Shown here: one piece after another, positions 26,231 to 34,483 of the stretch
How positions within the stretch are numbered: position 1 is the first letter of the stretch
Layout: each line of letters starts with the position of its first letter
Source: Spirochaetales bacterium
GTDB taxonomy: Bacteria > Spirochaetota > Spirochaetia > SZUA-6 > RPPD01
Assembly: GCA_016929065.1 (NCBI GenBank)
Contig: JAFGJO010000002.1
Span: forward strand, 1 to 64,000
Length of the DNA stretch: 64,000 nt
Direction: 5' to 3'
Translations under genes and position numbers: made by a program
The notes under the pieces: generated by a model
Told to the model about the DNA's origin: nothing
Databases searched by the model: none
Seen by the model: only the letters and a program-made list of their open reading frames with translations

Positions 26231-27565
26231 TTATCGTCCACCGATTTTATTGATCAGTTCCTGATAACCGTAATGCATCATCAGGTGGTCAAGGATTACC
26301 ATCGCGGTATAATTTTCTGCCACCGGCCATATTCGTGCGACAATCGTGGGGTCGCGGCGGGTGATGGCTTCGAGCATTTTATTTTCAAGTGTATATTTAT
26401 CTATCGTGTGCTGTTCTTTTGCAATGGTCGGTGTCGGTTTGACTGTCAGCCGGACAATTATTTCTTGTCCTGTTGACAGCCCTCCGGTGATTCCTCCTGC
26501 AGCATTTGAATCAAAGTGCACTATCTTGTTTTTTGCGTGCATCTGGTCGTTGGTCTGGATCCCCGTCATATTCTTGACACCGAATCCTGCACCTACTTCG
26601 ACTCCCTTAACCGCGCCAATTCCAAGCATTCTGCCGAGTTCCGCGTCGAGTTTGTTAAAAACAGGTTCACCGAGTCCTGCCGGAACACCGCATACCTTCA
26701 CTTCAACCACTCCGCCGGAAGAATCCCCTTCTGCAGATATTTTGAGTGCTGCTTCGGTCATTGCCCGGGCTGCGTCAATATCAGGACAGTTAATCACCGG
26801 ATGGATTCCGTATTTCTCCCTGATAAAATCATGTTTAAATTCGGGTGCCTTCTGGCGAATATCATCAATCTCGTTTTCAATCTCTGCAAATATTTTCATT
26901 TTTTCCAGAAAACGCATATCCTCATGAATACGTTTTTTCACATAGATTTCCTGATAAAACGGATCATGGTCTTTCCGCATTTCTTTATAAGCCTGACAGC
27001 TTTTCAAAGCAAGCGCGGTGTCGACCTGTTTCATGGCAACTCCTGCTGCTTCCGTCACATACCCGAACACTTCGATACCGCATTTTTTAAGTATTTTTTT
27101 GGCAACATACCCCGCGGCGACAATTGTCGCAGTATATCTGCCGCTGAAAATACCGGCACCGATGGCGTCATCTGAAGGGCCGTACTTAATAAATGATGCA
27201 TAGGATGCATGTCCGGGACGGGGTGTCCGGTTTGTATCCTGGTATTGTTTTATATGAATAAAGTGGCGATCCAAATTTGGAATCAATATGCACAGGGGAG
27301 TTCCGTTTGTATGATTTTTGTTTTTTGCGTTTTCGATGGTGTCTGCGGCATTGAGACCGGTGTAGATGACCGGTAAATCGGGTTCTTTCCGGGGTGAAGA
27401 CAGTTCATCGGCGCCTGGCTTGCGCAGGAGCAGATCTCCGTATATTTCCTGTTCTGTCAAATGCATTCCCGAAGGAACACCATGGAGAGTTGCAGATAAT
27501 CCTTCCTGATATGATCCGCCGGAAACCGACGCCTGAAATAATCTTCCGATATGGCATCCAAACAT
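26231..27565 (-). CDS. aroC: Divergent chorismate synthase
   Basis: A 444-residue protein of the chorismate synthase family, which converts EPSP to chorismate with reduced FMN. Family features: RPGHASY (His119), a GGLSTGQ segment, AGFGVKNMTG, and a closing RDPTIVARIWPVAE. It is about 80 residues longer than usual because of a helical insert near 190-260. The first invariant His (FGESHG in other members) is replaced: the N-terminus reads SGGSYQEG, with Tyr19 at that position. The SSARETA stretch is also altered (GRYTATIV). Either a divergent but working enzyme or a neofunctionalised paralogue. AAGGAG precedes the ATG. Confidence 0.8.
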   Translation of the reverse strand: MFGCHIGRLFQASVSGGSYQEGLSATLHGVPSGMHLTEQEIYGDLLLRKPGADELSSPRKEPDLPVIYTGLNAADTIENAKNKNHTNGTPLCILIPNLDRHFIHIKQYQDTNRTPRPGHASYASFIKYGPSDDAIGAGIFSGRYTATIVAAGYVAKKILKKCGIEVFGYVTEAAGVAMKQVDTALALKSCQAYKEMRKDHDPFYQEIYVKKRIHEDMRFLEKMKIFAEIENEIDDIRQKAPEFKHDFIREKYGIHPVINCPDIDAARAMTEAALKISAEGDSSGGVVEVKVCGVPAGLGEPVFNKLDAELGRMLGIGAVKGVEVGAGFGVKNMTGIQTNDQMHAKNKIVHFDSNAAGGITGGLSTGQEIIVRLTVKPTPTIAKEQHTIDKYTLENKMLEAITRRDPTIVARIWPVAENYTAMVILDHLMMHYGYQELINKIGGR

Positions 27566-27696
27566 TATTTTCTCCTTGTCTTGTTGTGAAAATGTTGTCT
27601 TAAGCTATCGGGACAGAAAAAAATTGTCAAGGTATTTGCCATGCCAAACTTTTTAATTTTCAGAATAACAAACAAAAGCGGAAAAGAACAGTGTTG

Positions 27697-29892
27697 CTAT
27701 TTTTTCCGGATTACAAAGAGCGAAGCATCGTCCGCAAGATGTCCATTATACTTCTTGATGTCCCCTGTTTTTGAATGGAGCTGTACCGCTTCCATGATGG
27801 ATTCCATAATACTATTCAAGTCATCTGATGCGTGTTCCACCAGAATCTGTATCAGGTTTTTTACCCCAAATTGATGGGAGTAATGGTCTTTCGCTTCAAT
27901 GATGCCATCGGTATACAAAAGCAGCACATCTCCACTTTTCATTTCAAAGTATCCGGCAGATGATTCTGATGCGATATGCTCGGAAATTCCCAGAAAAGCC
28001 GTTCTGTTTGAAAGTTCATCCAGTTCTCTCACTGTTTCATCATGTTTCTGGTAAAGGAGTGAGATGACATGACTGCCGGCATGGTATATTTTTCCTTCCC
28101 GTTCCAGAAAGTAGTTTTGGGTCATGAATTTATCACTGCCGATCCGGTTTCGGTTTATTTCACAAAGCACTTTGTTGACCAGGTCGTAAATTTCAAACGG
28201 CTCAAGCCGTTTTTTCAGAGTCCGTGAAGCCATGACTGCGGCCTGAAACGCAGAGAGCTGAATGAGCGCCGTAATACCAGCTGGTAATCCATGGCCGCTG
28301 ACATCGCCGATCCCGAAATAGGTTCCAAATTCCGAAGACGAATAATCATATACATCTCCTCCAACTTCAGTCGCAGTCGTCATGGATGCAGCACACTCAT
28401 ATCCGGGGATGTCAATCGTTTTGGGAACAATGGAGGTTTGAATTTGTTTTGCAATTTCAATTTCACCCTGAAGCCTGTTTCGTTCCATTTGAATATATTT
28501 GCCTTCGATAATTGAATAAATCACCTTTAAATTTTCAATTAATACCTGCAGGGCATTTTCTTCCTCGGGGAAAAAACGGTCGAACGAATCTTTAAAAATA
28601 ACCAGAATTCCCCGCAGATAGTCATTGTCAAAAATCGGGAAAAGTCCGATCATCCGCTGAAGCCCTTTTATTTCTTCCGGAATTTTATCGATAATAACCG
28701 GTTTTTTGGTATCCAGAATGGTTTTTATCAGTTTTTCACCATACATGGACAGATTTTCCGGGTTTGTATTTTGAATTATATCGATATTGAAGGTGGCTTT
28801 TAAAATATTTTCATGAAGCTGTTCTTTTCGTTTCAGATGTTTGAGCATGTCGAGCCGTATAAGTGGAAGACAGTATCCATAAATATGCTCTTCCGAGAAT
28901 ACTTTCAGCAGTTTTCCGGACCGGGAATAAACCAGGGCACCGGAGATACCATACTCATGAATTGTAAGAAGTGCTTTTGCACGGGTTATCGCATCGACAA
29001 TACTGTCCCGGATGATATTGATATCTTCTTCGGTTGTACTATTAATGACACTGCCAATGAGCTCGTTTTTTAGTTGAAGGGTTTCAGCCTGTTTTTCAAT
29101 TCTCCTGTCCAAATTCTGGGTTCTCTGAAAAAAGTACTCATTGATAATGCGAACACCATAGACGATGTTACTGATAATAAAAAACCAGAGATACACATAA
29201 TTGGAAAATCCAAAAATAATAAAATAGAAAACATAGAATACTGTGGTGAGAATCGCTGTATTAGCCAGAATTGCGCTTTTGCGGATCACTCCTTCCTGAA
29301 ACTGAAACAGCCGTCTGTTGAATCCGATGACAAAGACGAGTTGTACTCCAAAAAAGATTAGTGACAAAAACAGAGACACGATTCTGAAATCCTCTTTAAA
29401 CAGTTCGCCTGTCTGACGCAATGTTTCCAAATTGTCCGCACCATGAAAACCGCTCCCCTGTGTTATTGCGCCTTCGAAGGAATTTCTTAAGAAAAAGAGG
29501 ATAATTGCCAGAAGCGAGACACCGGAGAGAATGATTAAAAAAACAAGAAAGCTTTTCAGTTTGGGTGTAAATTCATCCTGAAAGAAACTTTTGGAAATTC
29601 GTTGGGAATGAATTGAGTAATCGGCAAAAAAATACGCCAAAAGATAGATTATTGCAAAGATTGTATACAGCATGAAGGATGATTCCGGGGGGAATATCCC
29701 GGGAACAAGAATTGTCAACAGGGTGACCAGTCCGATTCCCAGCATAAGCAGCATGGAAATACCAAAATATACCGGCCGCTTGCCGAATTGAGGGCGGTCT
29801 GTCACATCTTTCCATAAAATAAAGGCAGTAAACAGGATTGGTACAAAAGATGAAACATAGATAACCATTAAAATATTCATTATTGAATTCAT
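27697..29892 (-). CDS. Membrane GAF-SpoIIE (PP2C) phosphatase
   Basis: A 731-residue protein with seven or so membrane segments (about 5-255), a GAF-like sensor region (about 290-450), a short coiled coil and a C-terminal PP2C/SpoIIE phosphatase domain (about 490-731). Metal-binding motifs are intact: GGDVYDY, GDVSGHGLPAG, LYTDGIIEA and DDASLF. By analogy to RsbU it dephosphorylates an STAS antagonist, very likely the one two genes upstream. The ATG overlaps the preceding stop by 4 bp (ATGA). It is the last gene of the partner-switching operon. Confidence 0.92.
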   Translation of the reverse strand: MNSIMNILMVIYVSSFVPILFTAFILWKDVTDRPQFGKRPVYFGISMLLMLGIGLVTLLTILVPGIFPPESSFMLYTIFAIIYLLAYFFADYSIHSQRISKSFFQDEFTPKLKSFLVFLIILSGVSLLAIILFFLRNSFEGAITQGSGFHGADNLETLRQTGELFKEDFRIVSLFLSLIFFGVQLVFVIGFNRRLFQFQEGVIRKSAILANTAILTTVFYVFYFIIFGFSNYVYLWFFIISNIVYGVRIINEYFFQRTQNLDRRIEKQAETLQLKNELIGSVINSTTEEDINIIRDSIVDAITRAKALLTIHEYGISGALVYSRSGKLLKVFSEEHIYGYCLPLIRLDMLKHLKRKEQLHENILKATFNIDIIQNTNPENLSMYGEKLIKTILDTKKPVIIDKIPEEIKGLQRMIGLFPIFDNDYLRGILVIFKDSFDRFFPEEENALQVLIENLKVIYSIIEGKYIQMERNRLQGEIEIAKQIQTSIVPKTIDIPGYECAASMTTATEVGGDVYDYSSSEFGTYFGIGDVSGHGLPAGITALIQLSAFQAAVMASRTLKKRLEPFEIYDLVNKVLCEINRNRIGSDKFMTQNYFLEREGKIYHAGSHVISLLYQKHDETVRELDELSNRTAFLGISEHIASESSAGYFEMKSGDVLLLYTDGIIEAKDHYSHQFGVKNLIQILVEHASDDLNSIMESIMEAVQLHSKTGDIKKYNGHLADDASLFVIRKK

Positions 29893-31049
29893 CGTGAATC
29901 CCCCTCATTTTGTTTTTCTGCACTGCCGGAATTGTTCGCCAGAGATTCGGCCGTGTTTAATTGTTCGGTCAGTTCGGCGATATTTTCTTCAAGCGAATTA
30001 AATTGTGTGACCGCCTCGGTAACTTTTTGGGAAGTGTCGATGAGATTTTCCAGAAAATTATGCTGATCAATTGAACGTTCTTTTGCGGTCTTGCTCACTG
30101 CACGGAATACCTCTACGCCCAGAGTAATTCCCTGCAGGGATCCCACGACAGAAAACAGGGCGCTTTTTTCATTGTCTGTCTGGGCAGCTGCATATTTTAT
30201 TTTTTCGACAACATCGTTAATGATCCGGGTAATTGTTCCGATTTGTTCGGATATTTTTAGCAGGGATTTATCGGTTTCCTGTGAAAGTTTTCGGATTTCT
30301 TTGGCAACCACTTCAAACGGTTTCCCATGGATTCCGGCGCGGGCAGAAACAACTGATGCATTGATGGAAAGAATATTAATCCGTGATGAAATATCGGTGA
30401 GCATTTCCACAATACCGTGAATTTCTTCTGATTGCTGGTGCAGTGTCTCCGCAAACTGCATGGAATCCCGTAACGCTGCGATGACTGCCTGCACACCTGT
30501 TTGTACCTTTTCTGAAACGGAAAAGGCTGATTTTGCGGAGGTAGACAGGTTGTCTGCAATGTCAAAGGCTTTTTTGATATTTTCCGTAATAAAACTCATA
30601 TTAGAAATAAATTTATCAGATTCTATTTTTGTGGTCTCGGCAGATCCTTCCTTTATTTTTATGGATTGAAGCAACGTCCGGATTGTGGTCATCATATCGC
30701 TCAATTTTGCCTGACATTGGGCAAAATCCAGTTTTAATTTATACGGAGATTCAGGCTCGGGAGATGATTCTGAAAAAGTATCCGGAATTATGGTTTCAGG
30801 TTCAGGAGAATCATGGAACCTGGCAGTGTATTCACTTTTTACAAGAAGAATTTCACTGGTCAGTGCCGTAATGGATTTTTGCTGGGAAAACAGAACGAAT
30901 ATAAGGGCGAATGCACTCAGGCAAAAAAAGGAAAATGCAATAATGATGCCGCCCGTCTTGAATGGAATCGGAAAGAATAAGAATGTACCTGTTGCGAGGA
31001 TGAAGAAGATTAAAGAAAATGTAATAATAAGTATTTTCTTTTCATACAT
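29889..31049 (-). CDS. MCP-like membrane coiled-coil protein
   Basis: A 386-residue protein with two membrane segments (about 5-50), a Pro/Glu-rich linker and a long coiled coil. Residues about 205-255 (RINILSINASVVSARAG ... FEVVAKEIRKLS) match the signalling hairpin tip of methyl-accepting chemotaxis proteins, but the canonical QTNLLALNAAIEAARAG is much altered. There is no periplasmic ligand domain. It probably senses a state of the membrane or acts as a scaffold for the phosphatase that follows. Transcribed with the STAS and ATPase genes; the stop overlaps the phosphatase start. Confidence 0.8.
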   Translation of the reverse strand: MYEKKILIITFSLIFFILATGTFLFFPIPFKTGGIIIAFSFFCLSAFALIFVLFSQQKSITALTSEILLVKSEYTARFHDSPEPETIIPDTFSESSPEPESPYKLKLDFAQCQAKLSDMMTTIRTLLQSIKIKEGSAETTKIESDKFISNMSFITENIKKAFDIADNLSTSAKSAFSVSEKVQTGVQAVIAALRDSMQFAETLHQQSEEIHGIVEMLTDISSRINILSINASVVSARAGIHGKPFEVVAKEIRKLSQETDKSLLKISEQIGTITRIINDVVEKIKYAAAQTDNEKSALFSVVGSLQGITLGVEVFRAVSKTAKERSIDQHNFLENLIDTSQKVTEAVTQFNSLEENIAELTEQLNTAESLANNSGSAEKQNEGDSR

Positions 31050-31067
31050 AAATACATGTTTTCGAAA

Positions 31068-31448
31068 TTATTCGATCTTTACTCCCCCGGGAACCAGGAA
31101 TGTCAGGGTCGGCAGGCTGGTCACCTGCCAGGTGATATCTTTATTATGGAGAATCTTGATGATGTATTTTGTTTTTTCATCAAGATCGGTCAATTTCATG
31201 ATCCATTTTGCGACTGCTTTGATGCCGCTTGAATTCAAAAAGTTTAACCCCTTGAAATCAGCGACAACCTCCGCTAATCCCTGCGCAATCATTCCTGAAT
31301 GTATTTTTTCGAAAAACGGGTCAAGAAGTATGCTTGGATCTTCCATGTCTATATCACCGGTCATGTTTATCTGGATGCCCTGCGGAATATCTGTGATGTC
31401 AATCTTTATTCTTTCTTCGGCTATCGGTTGAATGTTTAATTTATTCAT
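31068..31448 (-). CDS. STAS-domain anti-sigma factor antagonist
   Basis: A 126-residue SpoIIAA/RsbV-like protein from an ATG with AAGGAG at good spacing; the ORF-track GTG start is 11 codons upstream and less likely. The conserved phosphorylatable Ser lies in LNFLNSSGIKAVA. The gene is followed 18 bp later by the MCP-like gene. Expected partners are the ATPase upstream (kinase-like) and the SpoIIE phosphatase downstream. The regulated target is unknown because no sigma factor lies nearby. Confidence 0.82.
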   Translation of the reverse strand: MNKLNIQPIAEERIKIDITDIPQGIQINMTGDIDMEDPSILLDPFFEKIHSGMIAQGLAEVVADFKGLNFLNSSGIKAVAKWIMKLTDLDEKTKYIIKILHNKDITWQVTSLPTLTFLVPGGVKIE

Positions 31449-31477
31449 TGCCTGCTCCTTCATGATTTTGTGTTGTG

Positions 31478-31957
31478 TCACTCAATGACAATGGAAAGAT
31501 TTACAGTATTTCCGCTGATTTTCAGTGAAAGATCTCCGCCAGTCTCATAGCGAATTCTGGCAAGCCCCAGATGGCTTTTCCCGTCACTTCGAACAGCAGC
31601 TTCTTTCATTTGAGCAACATACATTTGAAAAGGATCTCCTTCGATTATTTTATCGTAGACATCTTTCAGCTGAGCAATCGATTCTTTGCTGGATGTGTTT
31701 TCAACTGAAATAACGATCCGTTCTGTTTCAGGGGATACCCGAATAACTATATGGGTTTCATCATGCGATGCATACTTCACCGCATTCTCCAGTAATTCAC
31801 TTGCAGCCATTGCTATTTTATCTGCCTTTGCCTGGTCCACAATGCTTATTGCAAGAAAATTCTGGATAAATCCCCGTACACAGGCAATATATTTCCAGCG
31901 GGGGCCAAATTTCAATTCTATATATCCATCGCGTCCAAGGTTCTCTGTTACTGCCAT
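31478..31957 (-). CDS. GHKL ATPase, RsbW-like
   Basis: A 159-residue HATPase_c-type protein. The N-box is clear (ASELLENAVKYA) and a G2-like LGLARIRYETG is present, but the G1 box DxGxG is replaced by ENTSS, so ATP use may be altered. It starts at an ATG with GAGGAGG six bases upstream, and a promoter lies just before. By gene order it is the kinase/anti-sigma partner of the STAS protein. Confidence 0.8.
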   Translation of the reverse strand: MAVTENLGRDGYIELKFGPRWKYIACVRGFIQNFLAISIVDQAKADKIAMAASELLENAVKYASHDETHIVIRVSPETERIVISVENTSSKESIAQLKDVYDKIIEGDPFQMYVAQMKEAAVRSDGKSHLGLARIRYETGGDLSLKISGNTVNLSIVIE

Positions 31958-31976
31958 TTTGATCCTCCTCAATTAA

Positions 31977-32004
31977 ACTATATGGAGATTTATGTATTTT
32001 GCAA
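31977..32004 (-). promoter_or_regulatory. Promoter of the partner-switching operon
   Basis: Minus strand: TTGCAA (32004-31999), 16-bp spacer, TATAGT (31982-31977), 20 bp from the ATPase start codon. Confidence 0.5.
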
Positions 32005-32127
32005 GAAATATCTGAAAAAACAGGGAAAGCCGATAAATGAATGTATAATGTGAGAAGCAATCACTTTATTATAATAATTGGTGACAGTTTTGAGATAATC
32101 TGGCAAAATATTGTCAGGAGGCCAAAA

Positions 32128-32433
32128 ATGTATATAGTACATGTCCATGTAACCGTTAAACGGGAATTTATTGATGCATTCAAATCAGCAAGCATTAAAA
32201 ACGCCGAAAACAGCATCAGGGAGCCCGGAATTCAGCGTTTTGATGTGATGCAGTCGATGGAAGAGCCTGCACAATTTGTGCTTGTGGAGGTATACGCTAC
32301 CAAAGAAGAAACGCTTCTGCATAAAGAAACAAATCACTATAAAAAATGGCGTGATACGGTCGAAAACATGATGGAAAAGCCCCGAAAAAGCATTAAATAT
32401 GTGAATTTGTTTCCGAATGACAGCAACTGGTAA
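32128..32433 (+). CDS. LsrG-like antibiotic-biosynthesis-monooxygenase-fold protein
   Basis: A 101-residue ABM-fold protein. [13 protein letters not shown], the [17 protein letters not shown] pattern and MEKPRK match LsrG-type enzymes that process phosphorylated autoinducer-2, and related small monooxygenases. The start at 32128 has CAGGAGG before it; the ORF-track start 29 codons earlier has none. It is 6 bp upstream of an iron alcohol dehydrogenase gene. LsrG/dehydrogenase pairs are common and suggest joint metabolism of a small carbonyl compound; no lsr transporter or kinase is here. Confidence 0.82.
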   Translation: MYIVHVHVTVKREFIDAFKSASIKNAENSIREPGIQRFDVMQSMEEPAQFVLVEVYATKEETLLHKETNHYKKWRDTVENMMEKPRKSIKYVNLFPNDSNW

Positions 32434-32439
32434 ATTCCC

Positions 32440-33591
32440 ATGAGCTATTCGTTTCAAACTGCAGGCAATATCATCGTAGGCCGTGATAAACGTCGGGAGA
32501 TACCGCTCATCTGTTCCGGATTCGGGAAAAGAATATTGTTTGTGACCGGACGCCGTACTGTTTTTCTTGATGAAATGATACCGGAATTTTTAAAACTTGG
32601 CTGCACGGTTATTGCCTTTCAGGTAGAGACAGAACCGACGACCGGAATAATCGAGCGTGGGCTGGAAATTGCCCGAAAGCATAGATGCGATGTTATCGCG
32701 GCTGTCGGCGGGGGCAGTGTGATTGATACAGCGAAAGCGCTCGCCGTGCTTGTGCCAAACTCCGGGACACTCATGGATCATCTGGAAGTGATCGGGGATG
32801 CGGTCCCGCTTGAAAAACAAAAAATACCGCTTGTCGTTGCGCCTACAACGGCGGGGACCGGTGCAGAAGCTACCTGTAATGCGGTGATTAGGTCAAAAAA
32901 GCATAAGGTCAAGGTAAGTCTGCGCAGTGTGAACATGTTTCCCTCCTGTGTTGTTATTGATCCTGTCTGTACCAGGTCAATGACTCCTGAACTGACCGCC
33001 TTTTCCGGTTTTGATGCAATGACTCAGCTCATTGAGTCCTATCTTTCAAAGAATGCAAACCCCATTACTGATGCATTGTGCATTGAGGGCTTAAGGAAAG
33101 TGCATGATTCTTTTTTTAAGGCATATCAGGATGGCACAGACATTCAGGCACGGGAAGAAATGTGTGTGGCGAGTCTGTTGAGTGGCATGGCATTGGCAAA
33201 TTCAAAATTGGGTGCTGTTCACGGCATAGCCGGCCCGTTGGGCGGTATGATCGATGCGCCGCACGGGGGGATTTGTGCGGCATTGCTTGGACCGGTGATG
33301 ATAAAAAATATTGCCCGAATTCAGAAAGATCACATTTCAGATGCGGCATTGCGTGTAAATATCATTTCACAGGTATTGTTTGATGCTTCGAAAGACCATT
33401 CCGACAATCTGGTATCCGGAATTAAAGACCTTGCCCGGAAAATGAAAATACCCGGCCTGGGTTCCTGTGGATTTTCTGATGCGGATTATACAGAGCTCGC
33501 TGATAAGGCACTGCGGGCAAGCAGTATGAAGGGGAATCCGGTTGAGCTGAACACTGAAGAGCTGTTCGAGATTTTTACCATGGCGTTGTAG
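32440..33591 (+). CDS. Iron-containing alcohol dehydrogenase family
   Basis: A 383-residue member of the group III (Fe-type) dehydrogenase family. The NAD-binding GGGSVIDTAKA is near residue 90, APTTAGTGAEAT near 130, and metal ligands in GFDAMTQLIE, AVHGIAGPLGG and DAPHGG. The fourth position after the ligand Asp is Gln where classic Fe-ADHs have His, as in several maleylacetate-reductase-like relatives, so the metal may differ. It is cotranscribed with the LsrG-like protein. The substrate is unknown, probably an aldehyde or hydroxyketone. Confidence 0.88.
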   Translation: MSYSFQTAGNIIVGRDKRREIPLICSGFGKRILFVTGRRTVFLDEMIPEFLKLGCTVIAFQVETEPTTGIIERGLEIARKHRCDVIAAVGGGSVIDTAKALAVLVPNSGTLMDHLEVIGDAVPLEKQKIPLVVAPTTAGTGAEATCNAVIRSKKHKVKVSLRSVNMFPSCVVIDPVCTRSMTPELTAFSGFDAMTQLIESYLSKNANPITDALCIEGLRKVHDSFFKAYQDGTDIQAREEMCVASLLSGMALANSKLGAVHGIAGPLGGMIDAPHGGICAALLGPVMIKNIARIQKDHISDAALRVNIISQVLFDASKDHSDNLVSGIKDLARKMKIPGLGSCGFSDADYTELADKALRASSMKGNPVELNTEELFEIFTMAL

Positions 33592-33636
33592 TTCGGTTGT
33601 TCTGGTTTCAAATTCATGATTTTCGAATGGGGATGG

Positions 33637-33942
33637 TCACTTTTTTTTATTCCGGTTCTGTTTTTTTCTTTTTAATTCCATCTCACGGTGAAATGTACAG
33701 TAACGGTAGGTTCTGTTTGTAAGCGGGTTTTTGTCTTTTACTTTTATTCCGCAGTGCACACATAATCCCTGCGTTCTTCGGTATTCATATAATCTGCGGG
33801 AGCGTTCACGATTTAAAAGGATGGTTGGTTTTTTAACGATAATTCGTACCCCTTTATAATCATATTCACCAAATACGTTCCGGCTGAATTCTTCGATTTT
33901 TTGAAAGAGTTTTTCAAGCGCTTTTTTGGTTAATACTTTCAT
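33637..33942 (-). CDS. Small basic zinc-finger protein
   Basis: A 101-residue, strongly basic protein (Lys/Arg-rich, ending NRNKKK). The middle holds CVHCG and a later CTFHRE, a Cys/His set like a single zinc finger. It follows REYR-type residues (RRLYEYRRTQGLC) seen in small DNA-associated proteins. It may bind nucleic acid. It is monocistronic, AAGGGA before the ATG. Not recognised by name. Confidence 0.6.
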   Translation of the reverse strand: MKVLTKKALEKLFQKIEEFSRNVFGEYDYKGVRIIVKKPTILLNRERSRRLYEYRRTQGLCVHCGIKVKDKNPLTNRTYRYCTFHREMELKRKKQNRNKKK

Positions 33943-34102
33943 TGCGTTCCCTTTGCATTGATGCCCAATGCCCGGTCTGTATCAAATACCGCCGTGTTGT
34001 TGACCGCAAATTCTACTATAAAGTGTAATGGGAAAAATCAGGAATTCAAGCATTTTATCCGGTAAATTATTTTTTGCATGACAGATGCCGGGCTGATTGC
34101 AG

Positions 34103-34405
34103 TTATATCTTTCTGCGAAGCAAAATAATAAATCCAATTGCAAAAAGTATAAACGGCAGATTGTGTATGATGATATTCAGAATTTCAAAATAGGAAAAAT
34201 TGCCGACAGTCAGAAATTCGGGAATAATCACCTTCATCGAGGTGATTATTCCGAATACAGAAGAAATATACAGCGTCAAAGTCCCGATAATAATGAACAG
34301 CCATGCAATATCACGGTTTCTTGGCCAGTTAAGAATTGCAAAAAGGCTGGCTGCTGCTCCCAATAACAGGCGGACAATAGTATTGATAAATTGAAAACTT
34401 TCCAT
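34103..34405 (-). CDS. Small three-span membrane protein
   Basis: A 100-residue protein with three hydrophobic segments (about 8-25, 33-58, 78-96) and a short basic C-terminus (RRKI). The family is unknown. The coding sequence carries a long near-perfect inverted repeat (34217-34255). It is a single gene with a modest GGATTG before the ATG. Confidence 0.55.
   Translation of the reverse strand: MESFQFINTIVRLLLGAAASLFAILNWPRNRDIAWLFIIIGTLTLYISSVFGIITSMKVIIPEFLTVGNFSYFEILNIIIHNLPFILFAIGFIILLRRKI
34217..34255. repeat. Inverted repeat inside a small membrane-protein gene
   Basis: GGAATAATCACCT, loop TCATCG, AGGTGATTATTCC: a 13-bp perfect stem extended by three more pairs past a one-base bulge. 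It lies in the middle of the coding region and is too long to be expected by chance. Confidence 0.8.
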
Positions 34406-34483
34406 GAAAACAATCCTTCTGTCTTTATAAATCCTGATTTGAGTATACCAGATTCAAAAAAAATGCAATACCCATGGCCGGGA

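Noticed and set aside
26346-27175. Two long plus-strand ORFs (193 and 219 codons) opposite aroC
   Set aside because: They lie wholly inside a recognisable chorismate synthase gene, lack ribosome binding sites and read as low-complexity antisense translations.
30790-31431. 213-codon plus-strand ORF across the MCP-like and STAS genes
   Set aside because: It runs antisense through two real genes and shows no family features.
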